The position numbers and the translations under genes are program-made. Shown here piece after piece: positions 12,656 to 20,720 of a stretch of 36,129 nucleotides of DNA. Numbering within the stretch: the first letter of the stretch is position 1; each line of letters starts with the position of its first letter. Source of the DNA: CBDHHC01 sp050633205 (GTDB lineage: Bacteria > Pseudomonadota > Alphaproteobacteria > Rhizobiales > CBDHHC01); the NCBI GenBank assembly GCA_050633205.1, contig JBOEGA010000012.1, positions 1 to 36,129 of the forward strand, in the 5' to 3' direction. Below the pieces are notes generated by a model. It was not told where the DNA came from. It was given only the letters and a program-made list of their open reading frames with translations, and made no database searches.

Positions 12656-15600
12656 ATGCAACCACGAGATTTACTTATGTCAGACAAATTATCAGATCTT
12701 GCTCCTCTACGTGAGAAAATCAGGAAAGTTCGGTATGGTAATCAATCGGATATATTGAGAGATTTAATCAGTGAAGCGGAATTGCAGCCTTCTACAAGGA
12801 AGGAAATTTCACAACATGCAATCAAGCTGATTGAAGGGATCAGAAAGTCTGGCGCTTCCGGGATACTTGAGCAGTTTTTTAAAGAGTATGGCCTTTCTTC
12901 GAAAGAAGGACTGGCACTGATGAGTCTGGCGGAAGCTTTGATGCGTATTCCTGATGCTCATACAAAGGATCTTCTGATTGAAGACAAGGTTGCGACTTCT
13001 CAATGGAGTTCCCATTTTGGCCATTCCAGCTCTTCGGCCATAAATATTTCTACGCTGGGGCTGATGGCTGCCGGAACAATTCTTGAGAAGAGTTCCGAGA
13101 GTATCGTCGGGACATTACATGAGGTGGTTAAGCGTCTGGGCGACCCTGTTATTCGTGTGGCGGTAGGAGAGGCGATGAAGCTTCTCGGGGAGCGTTTTGT
13201 TTTAGGGCAGACTATTCTAAAGGCACTTCAAAAATCCCGAAGCATGGTATCAAAAGGCTTCTGCTATTCCTATGATATGCTTGGGGAAGCAGCCCGGACA
13301 AGGCATGATGCTGACAGATATTTTGATGCATATAAATATGCCCTTGAAGAAATTGCTGCAAACGCAAAGGGTGATGATGTTCATGGTAACCCCGGAATTT
13401 CTGTTAAGTTATCGGCATTGCATCCGCGTTATGAATATAGTCAGAAAGGTTATGTTTCCCGAATTCTTGTTGAGCGCCTTACCGTACTCGCAAAACAGGC
13501 TAAAATTGCGGGGCTTGGTCTGAATGTTGATGCGGAAGAAGCTGACCGCCTGGATTTATCTCTGGATATTATCGAGCAGGTTATTGCAGATGAAGCTCTG
13601 GCAGGCTGGTCAGGGTTCGGGGTTGTTGTTCAGGCATACAGCCCGTGTGCTTCCCATGTTCTAGACTGGCTTTATGCTCTGGCCAAAAAGCATGACTGTC
13701 AGATTATGGTGCGTCTGGTGAAAGGCGCTTACTGGGATACGGAGATAAAGCGCGCTCAGGTTATGGGGCTGGAAGGCTTTCCGGTATTTACAAGAAAGTC
13801 TGCAACTGATGTTTCCTATATTGCATGTGCGCGGAAGCTGTTGCGGATGACTGATTATATTTATCCGCAGTTTGCTACTCATAATGCGCATACGGTGAGT
13901 GCTGTGCTGCATTTGGCGCATGAGATGAAGCTTGATGAAACTGTATTTGAGTTTCAAAGGCTGCATGGCATGGGGGAGGCGCTTCATACCAGCGTGATGA
14001 AAGCTCATGGTGTGAAGTGCAGAATTTATGCGCCTGTGGGGGCTCATAAAGACCTGCTGGCTTATCTGGTGCGGAGGCTTCTGGAAAACGGGGCGAACAG
14101 TTCGTTTATCAATCAGATTGTTGATGAGAGTGTTCCTGTATCAGACATTGCTGCTGATCCATTTGAGGCCCTTAATCCGGATTATTCTCCTGTTACAAAT
14201 CCGAATATCAATTTGCCGGACGAGCTTTACTCTCCTGACCGTACAAACTCCAGGGGCTGGGATATTGCGCATCAGGATCATCTGGATGCAATTCAGGAAG
14301 CTATCAGGCCGTTTGAAAAACACCACTGGAAGGCAGGACCGCTTATTGCAGGGCATACAGGTGGTGGTGAGCAGAAGACTATTTTTAATCCGGCAGTTAA
14401 TGGTGAAAATACCGGGACGCTAACTTATGCAACTGAAGATGATATTGAAATTGCATTTGCGAATTCTGAAAAAGCTTTGACGGACTGGGCTGCGTTGGGT
14501 GTCGCGGGGAGGGCGGAATATTTATTAAAAGCTGCGGATCTGTTTGAGCAGAACTATGGTGAGTTTTTTGCTCTTTTGACAAGGGAAGCAGGAAAGACAT
14601 TGCCTGACTGCATTGCGGAATTGAGGGAAGCTGTCGATTTTCTCAGATATTATGCTTCGGAGAGCACGAGGCTTAATATTGCGGGGCATGAGAGGGGGAT
14701 CATTTCCTGTATTTCTCCCTGGAATTTTCCTCTTGCGATATTTACAGGGCAGATCGCAGGGGCGCTTGCTGCGGGAAATGTCGTGCTAGCCAAACCTGCG
14801 GACCTTACTCCACTGATTGCCCATAAGGCCGTTTCGCTGATGCATGAGGCAGGTATTCCTGAAGGAGTACTGCAATTTGTTCCGGGCAGCGGCAGAGTTG
14901 TTGGGCACAGGCTTACATCTGATAGCAGGGTTGCGGGAGTATGCTTTACAGGATCTCTGGAAACGGCGGGGATGATCAATAAAGCTCTTGCCGATGGAGC
15001 TGAGGCCAATGCAATGCTGATTGCGGAAACAGGTGGCCTTAATGCGATGATTGTTGATTCAACGGCTTTACCTGAACAGGTGGTTGTGGATGTGCTGACA
15101 TCGGCATTTCAAAGTGCGGGGCAGAGATGTTCGGCTTTGAGAATGCTTTATGTTCAGGAAGATATTTTCGAACAGTTTATCGAGATGCTTTCAGGTGCAA
15201 TGGATAATCTGCGGCTGGGAAATCCGCTTGATATATCGACTGACATTGGTCCGGTTATTGATGAACAGTCAAGGTCCAGAATTATATCCTATATTGATGA
15301 ATTTTCAGGGAAGGGCAGGGTGCTGAAGAGGTTGTCAGCTCCTTCCGGCGGGCAGTTTATCGGGCCTGCCTTATTACAGGTTTCGGGGATTGAAGAGCTG
15401 GAAGAAGAGGTTTTTGGTCCCGTATTGCATATAGCGACTTATAAAGCTGAAGAGCTGGAGTGGGTTATCCAGTCTATTAATCGAAAAAAATACGGGCTTA
15501 CATTCGGGTTGCATAGCCGCATTGGTGAGCGTTCCTATCAGATTGCCAGGCATATAAAAGCCGGAAATATTTATGTAAACAGGAATCAGATCGGAGCAGT

Positions 15601-16252
15601 TGTCGGAACACAGCCCTTTGGCGGAGAAGGGCTGTCGGGAACCGGACCAAAGGCGGGAGGGCCCCGGTATATCCAGCGTTTTCTGTTAAATGACGGGCAG
15701 TCCTATGAGGAAACTGCTTCAGGTGGAAATATAGATATATCGGTGGTTGAGCAGGCTTTATCTGATCTGAAGCCGGTATCTGAAGAGCCCATTGAGGTTA
15801 CGCATATGCCCGGTTCAACGGGGGAGGAGAATATCTTATCGACTTACCCTCGTGGTAAAATTTTATGCCTTGGGCCGGGACCTAAGGCGCTGGAGCAGCA
15901 GATAAAAGATGCCCTGCAGTTTGGTTGTTCGGTGCTGGCTCTTACTTCTGACGGTTATTTACATTCAGAGACTGAATCTGTCGCAACCGGTATTCTTGCC
16001 GTTCTTGAGGGGAGAATTGCGCCTGAGAAAATCGGGCGTTTAAAGGGGATGGTTGCTGTATCATACTGGGGGCAGGATGAGTACAAGCGTGATCTGCGCA
16101 AGGGTTTATCGCGTCGGGAAGGTGAGATTATTCCTTTAATTACAGAATGTTGTGGTCCTGAAATGTATATTATCGAGCGTCATGTCTGTATTAATACGAC
16201 AGCGACCGGGGGGAATACGTCTCTCCTGACGATTGGCGATATTCAGTCCTAA
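12656..16252 (+). CDS. putA: Bifunctional proline dehydrogenase / P5C dehydrogenase (PutA)
   Basis: The trifunctional-family PutA in its bifunctional form, 1198 residues. An N-terminal domain of about 100 residues lacks a ribbon-helix-helix DNA-binding motif, so it should not autorepress. The FAD-binding proline dehydrogenase barrel follows (about 130-480): GISVKLSALHPRYE, MVRLVKGAYWDTEIKRAQ, FATHNAHT, EFQRLHGMGE. The NAD-dependent aldehyde dehydrogenase domain covers about 560-1030 with ISPWNFPLAIFTGQ, FTGSLETAG, ETGGLNAMIVD and the catalytic cysteine at about C825 in FQSAGQRCSAL. The remaining 150 residues are a short C-terminal domain. It oxidises proline to glutamate in two steps, giving electrons to the quinone pool. 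ATG at 12656 or ATG at 12677 (MSDKLSD) could be the start; neither ribosome-binding site is strong. Confidence 0.96.
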   Translation: MQPRDLLMSDKLSDLAPLREKIRKVRYGNQSDILRDLISEAELQPSTRKEISQHAIKLIEGIRKSGASGILEQFFKEYGLSSKEGLALMSLAEALMRIPDAHTKDLLIEDKVATSQWSSHFGHSSSSAINISTLGLMAAGTILEKSSESIVGTLHEVVKRLGDPVIRVAVGEAMKLLGERFVLGQTILKALQKSRSMVSKGFCYSYDMLGEAARTRHDADRYFDAYKYALEEIAANAKGDDVHGNPGISVKLSALHPRYEYSQKGYVSRILVERLTVLAKQAKIAGLGLNVDAEEADRLDLSLDIIEQVIADEALAGWSGFGVVVQAYSPCASHVLDWLYALAKKHDCQIMVRLVKGAYWDTEIKRAQVMGLEGFPVFTRKSATDVSYIACARKLLRMTDYIYPQFATHNAHTVSAVLHLAHEMKLDETVFEFQRLHGMGEALHTSVMKAHGVKCRIYAPVGAHKDLLAYLVRRLLENGANSSFINQIVDESVPVSDIAADPFEALNPDYSPVTNPNINLPDELYSPDRTNSRGWDIAHQDHLDAIQEAIRPFEKHHWKAGPLIAGHTGGGEQKTIFNPAVNGENTGTLTYATEDDIEIAFANSEKALTDWAALGVAGRAEYLLKAADLFEQNYGEFFALLTREAGKTLPDCIAELREAVDFLRYYASESTRLNIAGHERGIISCISPWNFPLAIFTGQIAGALAAGNVVLAKPADLTPLIAHKAVSLMHEAGIPEGVLQFVPGSGRVVGHRLTSDSRVAGVCFTGSLETAGMINKALADGAEANAMLIAETGGLNAMIVDSTALPEQVVVDVLTSAFQSAGQRCSALRMLYVQEDIFEQFIEMLSGAMDNLRLGNPLDISTDIGPVIDEQSRSRIISYIDEFSGKGRVLKRLSAPSGGQFIGPALLQVSGIEELEEEVFGPVLHIATYKAEELEWVIQSINRKKYGLTFGLHSRIGERSYQIARHIKAGNIYVNRNQIGAVVGTQPFGGEGLSGTGPKAGGPRYIQRFLLNDGQSYEETASGGNIDISVVEQALSDLKPVSEEPIEVTHMPGSTGEENILSTYPRGKILCLGPGPKALEQQIKDALQFGCSVLALTSDGYLHSETESVATGILAVLEGRIAPEKIGRLKGMVAVSYWGQDEYKRDLRKGLSRREGEIIPLITECCGPEMYIIERHVCINTTATGGNTSLLTIGDIQS

Positions 16253-16279
16253 ACCGTTTCAATTTAAACGTGAAACGGT
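16253..16279 (+). terminator. Hairpin directly after the putA stop
   Basis: A perfect 9-bp stem ACCGTTTCA (16253-16261) / TGAAACGGT (16271-16279) with a 9-base loop begins immediately after the putA stop codon. No T run follows, so it may be a Rho-dependent or mRNA 3'-end protecting structure. Confidence 0.55.
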
Positions 16280-16354
16280 CTGGAATTCAGGACAATAAAA
16301 GAAAATCTCCATATGGGTGACAAGCCGTCTCATTGTGTAGATTCCTGTGTTTTT

Positions 16355-16380
16355 GTAATTTCAGAAATGTTTGAAATTAC
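16355..16380 (+). promoter_or_regulatory. Palindromic operator candidate before the GbsR-like gene
   Basis: GTAATTTCA (16355-16363) and TGAAATTAC (16372-16380) form a perfect 9-bp inverted repeat with an 8-base spacer, ending 14 bases before the regulator's ATG. Position and symmetry suit autoregulation by a dimeric winged-helix MarR/GbsR protein that would also control the downstream cydAB. Confidence 0.55.
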
Positions 16381-16394
16381 TGAAAGATAGAAAA

Positions 16395-16973
16395 ATGGAG
16401 CTGTCTCCAGCCATTCAGAGGTTTGTCCTGCATTTTGGTGAAATGGGGTCCCGATGGGGGATAAGCCGAACTGTCGGGCAAATTTATGCATTACTGTTTT
16501 TGTCTGATACCCCTCTCAATGCTGAGGAAATTGGCCAGAAGCTGGGGTATTCGCGGTCTAATGTTTCCATTGGTTTAAAAGAACTGCAATCCTGGAATCT
16601 GGTTCGGCTCAAGCATATTGTGGGGGATCGGCGCGACTACTTTACGACGCCTGACGACCTATGGGCGATTGTCCGCACTTTGGCTGAGGAACGCAAAAAA
16701 CGGGAGATCGACCCGACGGTTTCCCTGTTGCGGGATATGATGCTTGAAACTCCTATCAGTGAGGAAGAAAAATATGCTCAGGACCGCATTCAAAAAATGC
16801 ATGAACTTATTGAGCTGCTGACTGGTTGGTATGATGACATCAGGGGGCTGGACAACAAACAGCTGGAGAGGCTTCTGATGCTGGGATCTGCTGTTCAGCA
16901 GGTTCTCAAATTTAAAGACAAGATTACGAAGTTTCCATTTAGCGATAAAAATGCGGATAAAGATACTGCATAG
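16395..16973 (+). CDS. GbsR/MarR-family transcriptional regulator of cydAB
   Basis: A 192-residue winged-helix regulator. Residues 8-85 match the GbsR branch of MarR-type proteins: FVLHFGEMGSRWGISRTVGQIYALLFLS, then the HTH with LNAEEIGQKLGYSRSNVSIGLKELQSW and a wing VRLKHIVGDRRDYF. A helical C-terminal half (about 95-190) should dimerise and may hold a ligand site. Start choice: the ATG at 16395 has GAAAGA upstream; a TTG at 16371 would lie inside the palindrome described above, so I prefer the ATG. cydA starts 15 bp after its stop, so the three genes form an operon, and control of the bd-type oxidase is the obvious guess. The signal sensed is unknown; GbsR itself senses choline in Bacillus. 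Confidence 0.87.
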   Translation: MELSPAIQRFVLHFGEMGSRWGISRTVGQIYALLFLSDTPLNAEEIGQKLGYSRSNVSIGLKELQSWNLVRLKHIVGDRRDYFTTPDDLWAIVRTLAEERKKREIDPTVSLLRDMMLETPISEEEKYAQDRIQKMHELIELLTGWYDDIRGLDNKQLERLLMLGSAVQQVLKFKDKITKFPFSDKNADKDTA

Positions 16974-16988
16974 AAGCAAGGTAGAATC

Positions 16989-18362
16989 ATGGATAGTTTA
17001 ATCCTCGCACGTATTCAGTTTGGCGCTAATATTTCATTTCATATACTGTTTCCAACGATATCAATTGCGCTTGGCTGGTTACTACTGTTTTTCAAAATAA
17101 TGTATAACCGTACCAATGATATAAGCTGGATGAAAGCTTATAAATTCTGGGTAAAAGTGTTTGCACTTACGTTTGCGCTGGGGGTGGTCAGTGGCATTAC
17201 GATGAGTTTTCAGTTCGGAACAAACTGGCCGGGATTTATGGAGAGGGTCGGTAATGTTGCGGGACCGTTGCTTGCATATGAAGTTCTGACAGCATTTTTT
17301 CTGGAAGCGGCATTTCTGGGAATTATGTTATTTGGCTTTAATCGTGTTTCAAATCCGGTACATACGCTTGCGACTGCTCTTGTTGCGATTGGTACCACAA
17401 TGTCAGCTTTCTGGATTATTGTACTTAATTCGTGGATGCATACGCCAGTCGGCTATGAGATTAAGGGCGGGGTGGTTCATGCAACTGACTGGCTTGCAAT
17501 TCTGTTTAACCCGTCGCTTCCCTATCGCCTGACACATATGCTGATTGCGTCAGGGTTGACGGTTGCCTTTCTTGTTGCCGGGCTGTCAGCTTATCGGTGG
17601 TTGCTGGGAGAGAGGACTGCTGGTCTGAAAGTCAGTCTTAAAACCGGAGTTGTTCTGGCAGCAGTTCTTATTCCGGTTCAGATTTTTGTTGGTGATCAGC
17701 ATGGTCTGAACACGCTTAAACATCAGCCTGCCAAGGTTGCGGCGATGGAAGCTAACTGGGAGACAAAAGGTAATGTACCACTGGTACTTTTTGCTCTGCC
17801 CAACAGTGAGACACGTACAAATGATTATGAGATTTCGATACCTAATCTGACCAGCATAATTCTGAAACATGAAGCAAAAGGCGTTGTGCCTGGTCTGAAT
17901 GATTTCAAGGGTAATCACCCTCCGGTAACCCCTTTGTTTTTTGCATTCAGGGTGATGGTTGGCATTGGTGTTCTTATGCTTGTTGTAAGCTGGTTTTGTG
18001 CCTGGGGTTTATGGAAGGGCCGATTTGGGAAATGGTCAGCGCGGATGCTTGTTGCCATGACATTTTCCGGATGGGTGGCAACACTGGCCGGGTGGTATGT
18101 CACCGAAATCGGACGGCAGCCATGGCTCGTTCAGGGAGTGCTTAAAACTGCAGATGCAGTCGGGCCTATTTCGACAGGGATGGTTGCAACGACATTAATA
18201 ATCTATCTTGCAATATATCTGTTCCTGACATTTGCATTTATTTCTGTACTGTTCTTTATGGCGCGTCTGGCCGTTAAAGATGCTGGTGCAGATCAGGGTA
18301 AGGATAGTCCGTTGTCTAATGAAATTACTTCACCAGTACCAACTGTTCAGCAGGGAGTGTGA
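16989..18362 (+). CDS. cydA: Cytochrome bd-type quinol oxidase subunit I (short, CIO-like)
   Basis: Subunit I of a bd-type quinol:oxygen oxidoreductase in the inner membrane, 457 residues with about nine helices. Heme ligands and key residues are present: H18 (heme at the oxygen site), H183 and a methionine in FRVMVGIGVLM, E98 and E106 in the AYEVLTAFFLEAAF helix, the quinol-loop motif QPAKVAAMEA (K249, E254) and GRQPW (375-379). It is about 65 residues shorter than the E. coli protein because the periplasmic Q-loop is short, and it has MSFQFGTNW where E. coli has a Glu-containing motif. Both traits point to the cyanide-insensitive oxidase (CioA) branch, which may lack the classical heme d spectrum. 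It precedes cydB by 3 bp. Confidence 0.95.
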   Translation: MDSLILARIQFGANISFHILFPTISIALGWLLLFFKIMYNRTNDISWMKAYKFWVKVFALTFALGVVSGITMSFQFGTNWPGFMERVGNVAGPLLAYEVLTAFFLEAAFLGIMLFGFNRVSNPVHTLATALVAIGTTMSAFWIIVLNSWMHTPVGYEIKGGVVHATDWLAILFNPSLPYRLTHMLIASGLTVAFLVAGLSAYRWLLGERTAGLKVSLKTGVVLAAVLIPVQIFVGDQHGLNTLKHQPAKVAAMEANWETKGNVPLVLFALPNSETRTNDYEISIPNLTSIILKHEAKGVVPGLNDFKGNHPPVTPLFFAFRVMVGIGVLMLVVSWFCAWGLWKGRFGKWSARMLVAMTFSGWVATLAGWYVTEIGRQPWLVQGVLKTADAVGPISTGMVATTLIIYLAIYLFLTFAFISVLFFMARLAVKDAGADQGKDSPLSNEITSPVPTVQQGV

Positions 18363-18365
18363 TCA

Positions 18366-19400
18366 ATGTTAAATACAGCTACTGAAATTTCACAACAGGT
18401 ACCGGAAGGCCACTGGTTGCCTATAGCTTTTGTTATGCTGATGGGGCTTTCGATTTTGATATATGTCATTCTCGACGGGTTTGATCTGGGGGTTGGAATA
18501 TTATTTGTCGCTTCGAAAGAAGATGACAAGGATATGATGATTGCTTCAATCGGGCCTTTCTGGGATGCGAATGAGACATGGCTGGTTTTATCTGTGGGGC
18601 TATTGCTTGTGGCATTTCCGGTTGCCCACGGGATTATATTAACGGCACTTTATCTGCCAGTGTTTATTATGCTGGTAGGGTTGATACTGCGTGGTGTTGC
18701 GTTTGATTTTCGGGTCAAGGCTTCTCTAAAGCATAAGACTTTCTGGAATGGTGCATTCTTTGCCGGATCTTTGATGGCTGCTTCATCGCAGGGGTATATG
18801 CTGGGACTTTATATTATCGGTCTTGAGCATACGCTGGCCGGGATAGCATTCGGGTTACTGACAGCGCTTTGTCTGATTGCCGGTTATGCGTTTATCGGTG
18901 CGTGCTGGCTTATTATGAAGACGGAAGGGGAGCTACAGGTCAAAGCTGTTAAATGGGCAAGAACCCTGATCGGGTTTGTTGCACTTGGACTGGCGTCTGT
19001 ATCAATTGTAACGCCACTGGTCAGCCCAAGAATATTTGCCAAATGGTTTTCTCTGCCCGAGATTATTCTGCTGGCTCCAATTCCGATGATATCGGTTGCT
19101 ATTCTGTTTGGGCTATACAAGTTGCTGGGCAAGTACCCGCTGACAGATGATCAATTTAACTGGGCTCCATTTGCGGCATCGATTTCATTATTCATTCTTG
19201 GCTTTTTTGGAATGGCCTATAGTTTTTACCCTTATGTTGTTCCTGACAAACTTACCCTCTGGCAGGCATCGAGTGCACCGGAGTCTCTTATCATAATATT
19301 TGCCGGGGCTGGAACGGTACTTCCCGTGATTCTAGGTTACTCGATATACGCTTATTGGGTATTCTGGGGTAAATCCACGTTACTGAGTTATGGTGAATAG
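18366..19400 (+). CDS. cydB: Cytochrome bd-type quinol oxidase subunit II
   Basis: Subunit II of the same oxidase, 344 residues with about eight to nine transmembrane helices. The family motifs LDGFDLGVGIL (helix 1) and GPFWDANETWLV are visible, as is FPVAHGIILTALYLPV and the RGVAFDFRVK loop. It is slightly shorter than E. coli CydB, in line with the CIO branch. It follows cydA after 3 bp and is surely co-translated. No cydX-like small subunit and no cydDC exporter genes are adjacent. Confidence 0.95.
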   Translation: MLNTATEISQQVPEGHWLPIAFVMLMGLSILIYVILDGFDLGVGILFVASKEDDKDMMIASIGPFWDANETWLVLSVGLLLVAFPVAHGIILTALYLPVFIMLVGLILRGVAFDFRVKASLKHKTFWNGAFFAGSLMAASSQGYMLGLYIIGLEHTLAGIAFGLLTALCLIAGYAFIGACWLIMKTEGELQVKAVKWARTLIGFVALGLASVSIVTPLVSPRIFAKWFSLPEIILLAPIPMISVAILFGLYKLLGKYPLTDDQFNWAPFAASISLFILGFFGMAYSFYPYVVPDKLTLWQASSAPESLIIIFAGAGTVLPVILGYSIYAYWVFWGKSTLLSYGE

Positions 19401-19519
19401 TGTTATTTTTTCTCATTTCAGGAAACTATTTTTATTTTGGTCCGTAGCTACCGATGTACTGGTTCTCAGATAACCGGATGCGTTCAAAATGAAATATTTC
19501 CTGTAATGAGGTATAAATT

Positions 19520-19942
19520 ATGAAATCTATTATCGCGAAGACGCTTGCAGGCGCCGCTACACTGATGATTATGACTGCACCGGCACTATCGGGCCAGGGT
19601 GGTGTTCATTTTGGTGATCAGTGCAATACTCCTTCTTCGATAAAAACTTTTAAAAAATCGACAAGAAAATATAGCAAAAGAAAAGTTGGCTATAATAAAG
19701 CAAGTCGTAAATGGAGCGCTTCCAAAAGAAGAAACTGGAAAAGCACTTCATCTAAGAAGGCTACATGGGGCAACACTGCATCCCAGAAAAAGTCATGGGG
19801 ACAGGCTAGTTTGAAAAAGACCTCTGCTAATAAAGCAACCTGGGGTAACACTGCTGCCAAAGGCAATGAGTGGAGTGCCAATCGTAAATCCTGGAATGAA
19901 AAGGGTGTTTCAAAAGCTGAAAAAGGCAAGTGGAGCCGTTAA
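19520..19942 (+). CDS. Secreted Trp/Lys-repeat protein, unknown family
   Basis: A 140-residue protein I do not recognise. It has a clear signal peptide (MKSIIAKTLAGAATLMIMTAPALS) followed by a low-complexity, strongly basic mature part with 23 Lys, 7 Arg and only 4 acidic residues by my count. Eight tryptophans (65, 73, 83, 93, 108, 118, 125, 138) are spaced 7-15 residues apart. A 14-residue unit KATWGNTA..KK/GNSW/EW occurs at 80-93 and 105-118, 25 residues apart, so the region grew by internal duplication. A single Cys is at 35. The good GAGGT ribosome-binding site before the ATG, the signal peptide and a hairpin after the stop argue that it is real. Exported Trp/Lys-rich chains bind anionic surfaces (LPS, peptidoglycan, nucleic acid); that is inference. 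It lies 119 bp after cydB, so it may or may not be in that operon. Confidence 0.75.
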   Translation: MKSIIAKTLAGAATLMIMTAPALSGQGGVHFGDQCNTPSSIKTFKKSTRKYSKRKVGYNKASRKWSASKRRNWKSTSSKKATWGNTASQKKSWGQASLKKTSANKATWGNTAAKGNEWSANRKSWNEKGVSKAEKGKWSR

Positions 19943-19976
19943 AAGCACATTTTGAAGCCTTTATATGCATTTTATG

Positions 19977-19997
19977 GGCCGGAATTTATTTCCGGCC
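19977..19997. terminator. Shared bidirectional hairpin terminator
   Basis: A perfect 8-bp stem GGCCGGAA (19977-19984) / TTCCGGCC (19990-19997) with a 5-base loop lies between two convergent genes. T-richness is modest on both sides. Confidence 0.65.
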
Positions 19998-20575
19998 TAG
20001 CTTTCTGTATTATCATATCCCGTACAAAGTCTGGCTGCCAGTTCAAATGGTTTTACTGACCTTTGTATTCGGGAAAGAACCCAGGCTCCTTCGAAAGCGA
20101 GGATAACAGCTTCTGCTTTATCGTTGTTGTTTTCAAAGGAAGTCTCGCCAAGTCTCGCAGCGTGTTTTTTTATGACGCTGACCCAGCCTTTATATATTTC
20201 CTGCGCGGTCTGCTGAATTCTTTCTGACTGTGGGGTTGTTTCGAGAATTACTGTAGCAATTGGACAGCCAAGTTCATAATTGGATTCTTTAAACCAGTAA
20301 CCAATTGCTTTTGTCATGGCCTGCACCCCATCGTTAAAAGAGCGGGCATTTTCAAAAGCTTCGTCGATACTGTTTACAAGCCTGCCACTGGAATAGCGCA
20401 GGCAGTGCTCTGCCAATTCATCCTTACCTTCTGGGAAATGATGATAAAATGATCCTTTGGGAGCCCCGCTTTCATCCAGAATTTCAGTGAGGCCAACAGC
20501 ATGATATCCCCGTTGTCTGAAAAGTCTGGCTGCAGTTTTAATAAGCTTTTCCTTGGCATCAGATTTTCTTGGCAT
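19997..20575 (-). CDS. TetR/AcrR-family transcriptional regulator
   Basis: A 192-residue one-component repressor. The N-terminal DNA-binding domain is typical: EKLIKTAARLFRQRGYHAVGLTEILDESGAPKGSFYHHFPEGKDEL (written here as the family reads it, residues 9-54), with the recognition helix around APKGSFYHHF. The C-terminal helical domain, with YWFKESNYELGCPIATVILE and AFEGAWVLSRIQRS, resembles the LmrA/YxaF-like branch, whose members bind small hydrophobic ligands. It is divergent from an alpha/beta hydrolase gene; a perfect palindrome 15 bp ahead of that gene's ATG is a likely operator. Ligand unknown. Confidence 0.9.
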   Translation of the reverse strand: MPRKSDAKEKLIKTAARLFRQRGYHAVGLTEILDESGAPKGSFYHHFPEGKDELAEHCLRYSSGRLVNSIDEAFENARSFNDGVQAMTKAIGYWFKESNYELGCPIATVILETTPQSERIQQTAQEIYKGWVSVIKKHAARLGETSFENNNDKAEAVILAFEGAWVLSRIQRSVKPFELAARLCTGYDNTES

Positions 20576-20688
20576 TTCAGTTCACTTTTTAGTTCTCAGA
20601 TAAGTTGAGTTTAATTCAGATTATATAAGATGGAAAATATTTATCGTCATTATAGGGTTGTATGGTGATCGGTCTAGTGTTAAATGTA

Positions 20689-20706
20689 CTATGGTAGTCA
20701 CCATAG
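20689..20706. promoter_or_regulatory. TetR operator candidate
   Basis: CTATGGT (20689-20695) and ACCATAG (20700-20706) form an 18-bp perfect palindrome with a 4-base centre AGTC. A degenerate copy sharing TATGGT and the terminal TAG begins at 20660, 29 bp upstream. A possible promoter (TTGTAT at 20658, TTAAAT at 20680) for the hydrolase would overlap both, consistent with repression by the divergent TetR protein. Confidence 0.65.
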
Positions 20707-20720
20707 AAAGGTTGTGACCC

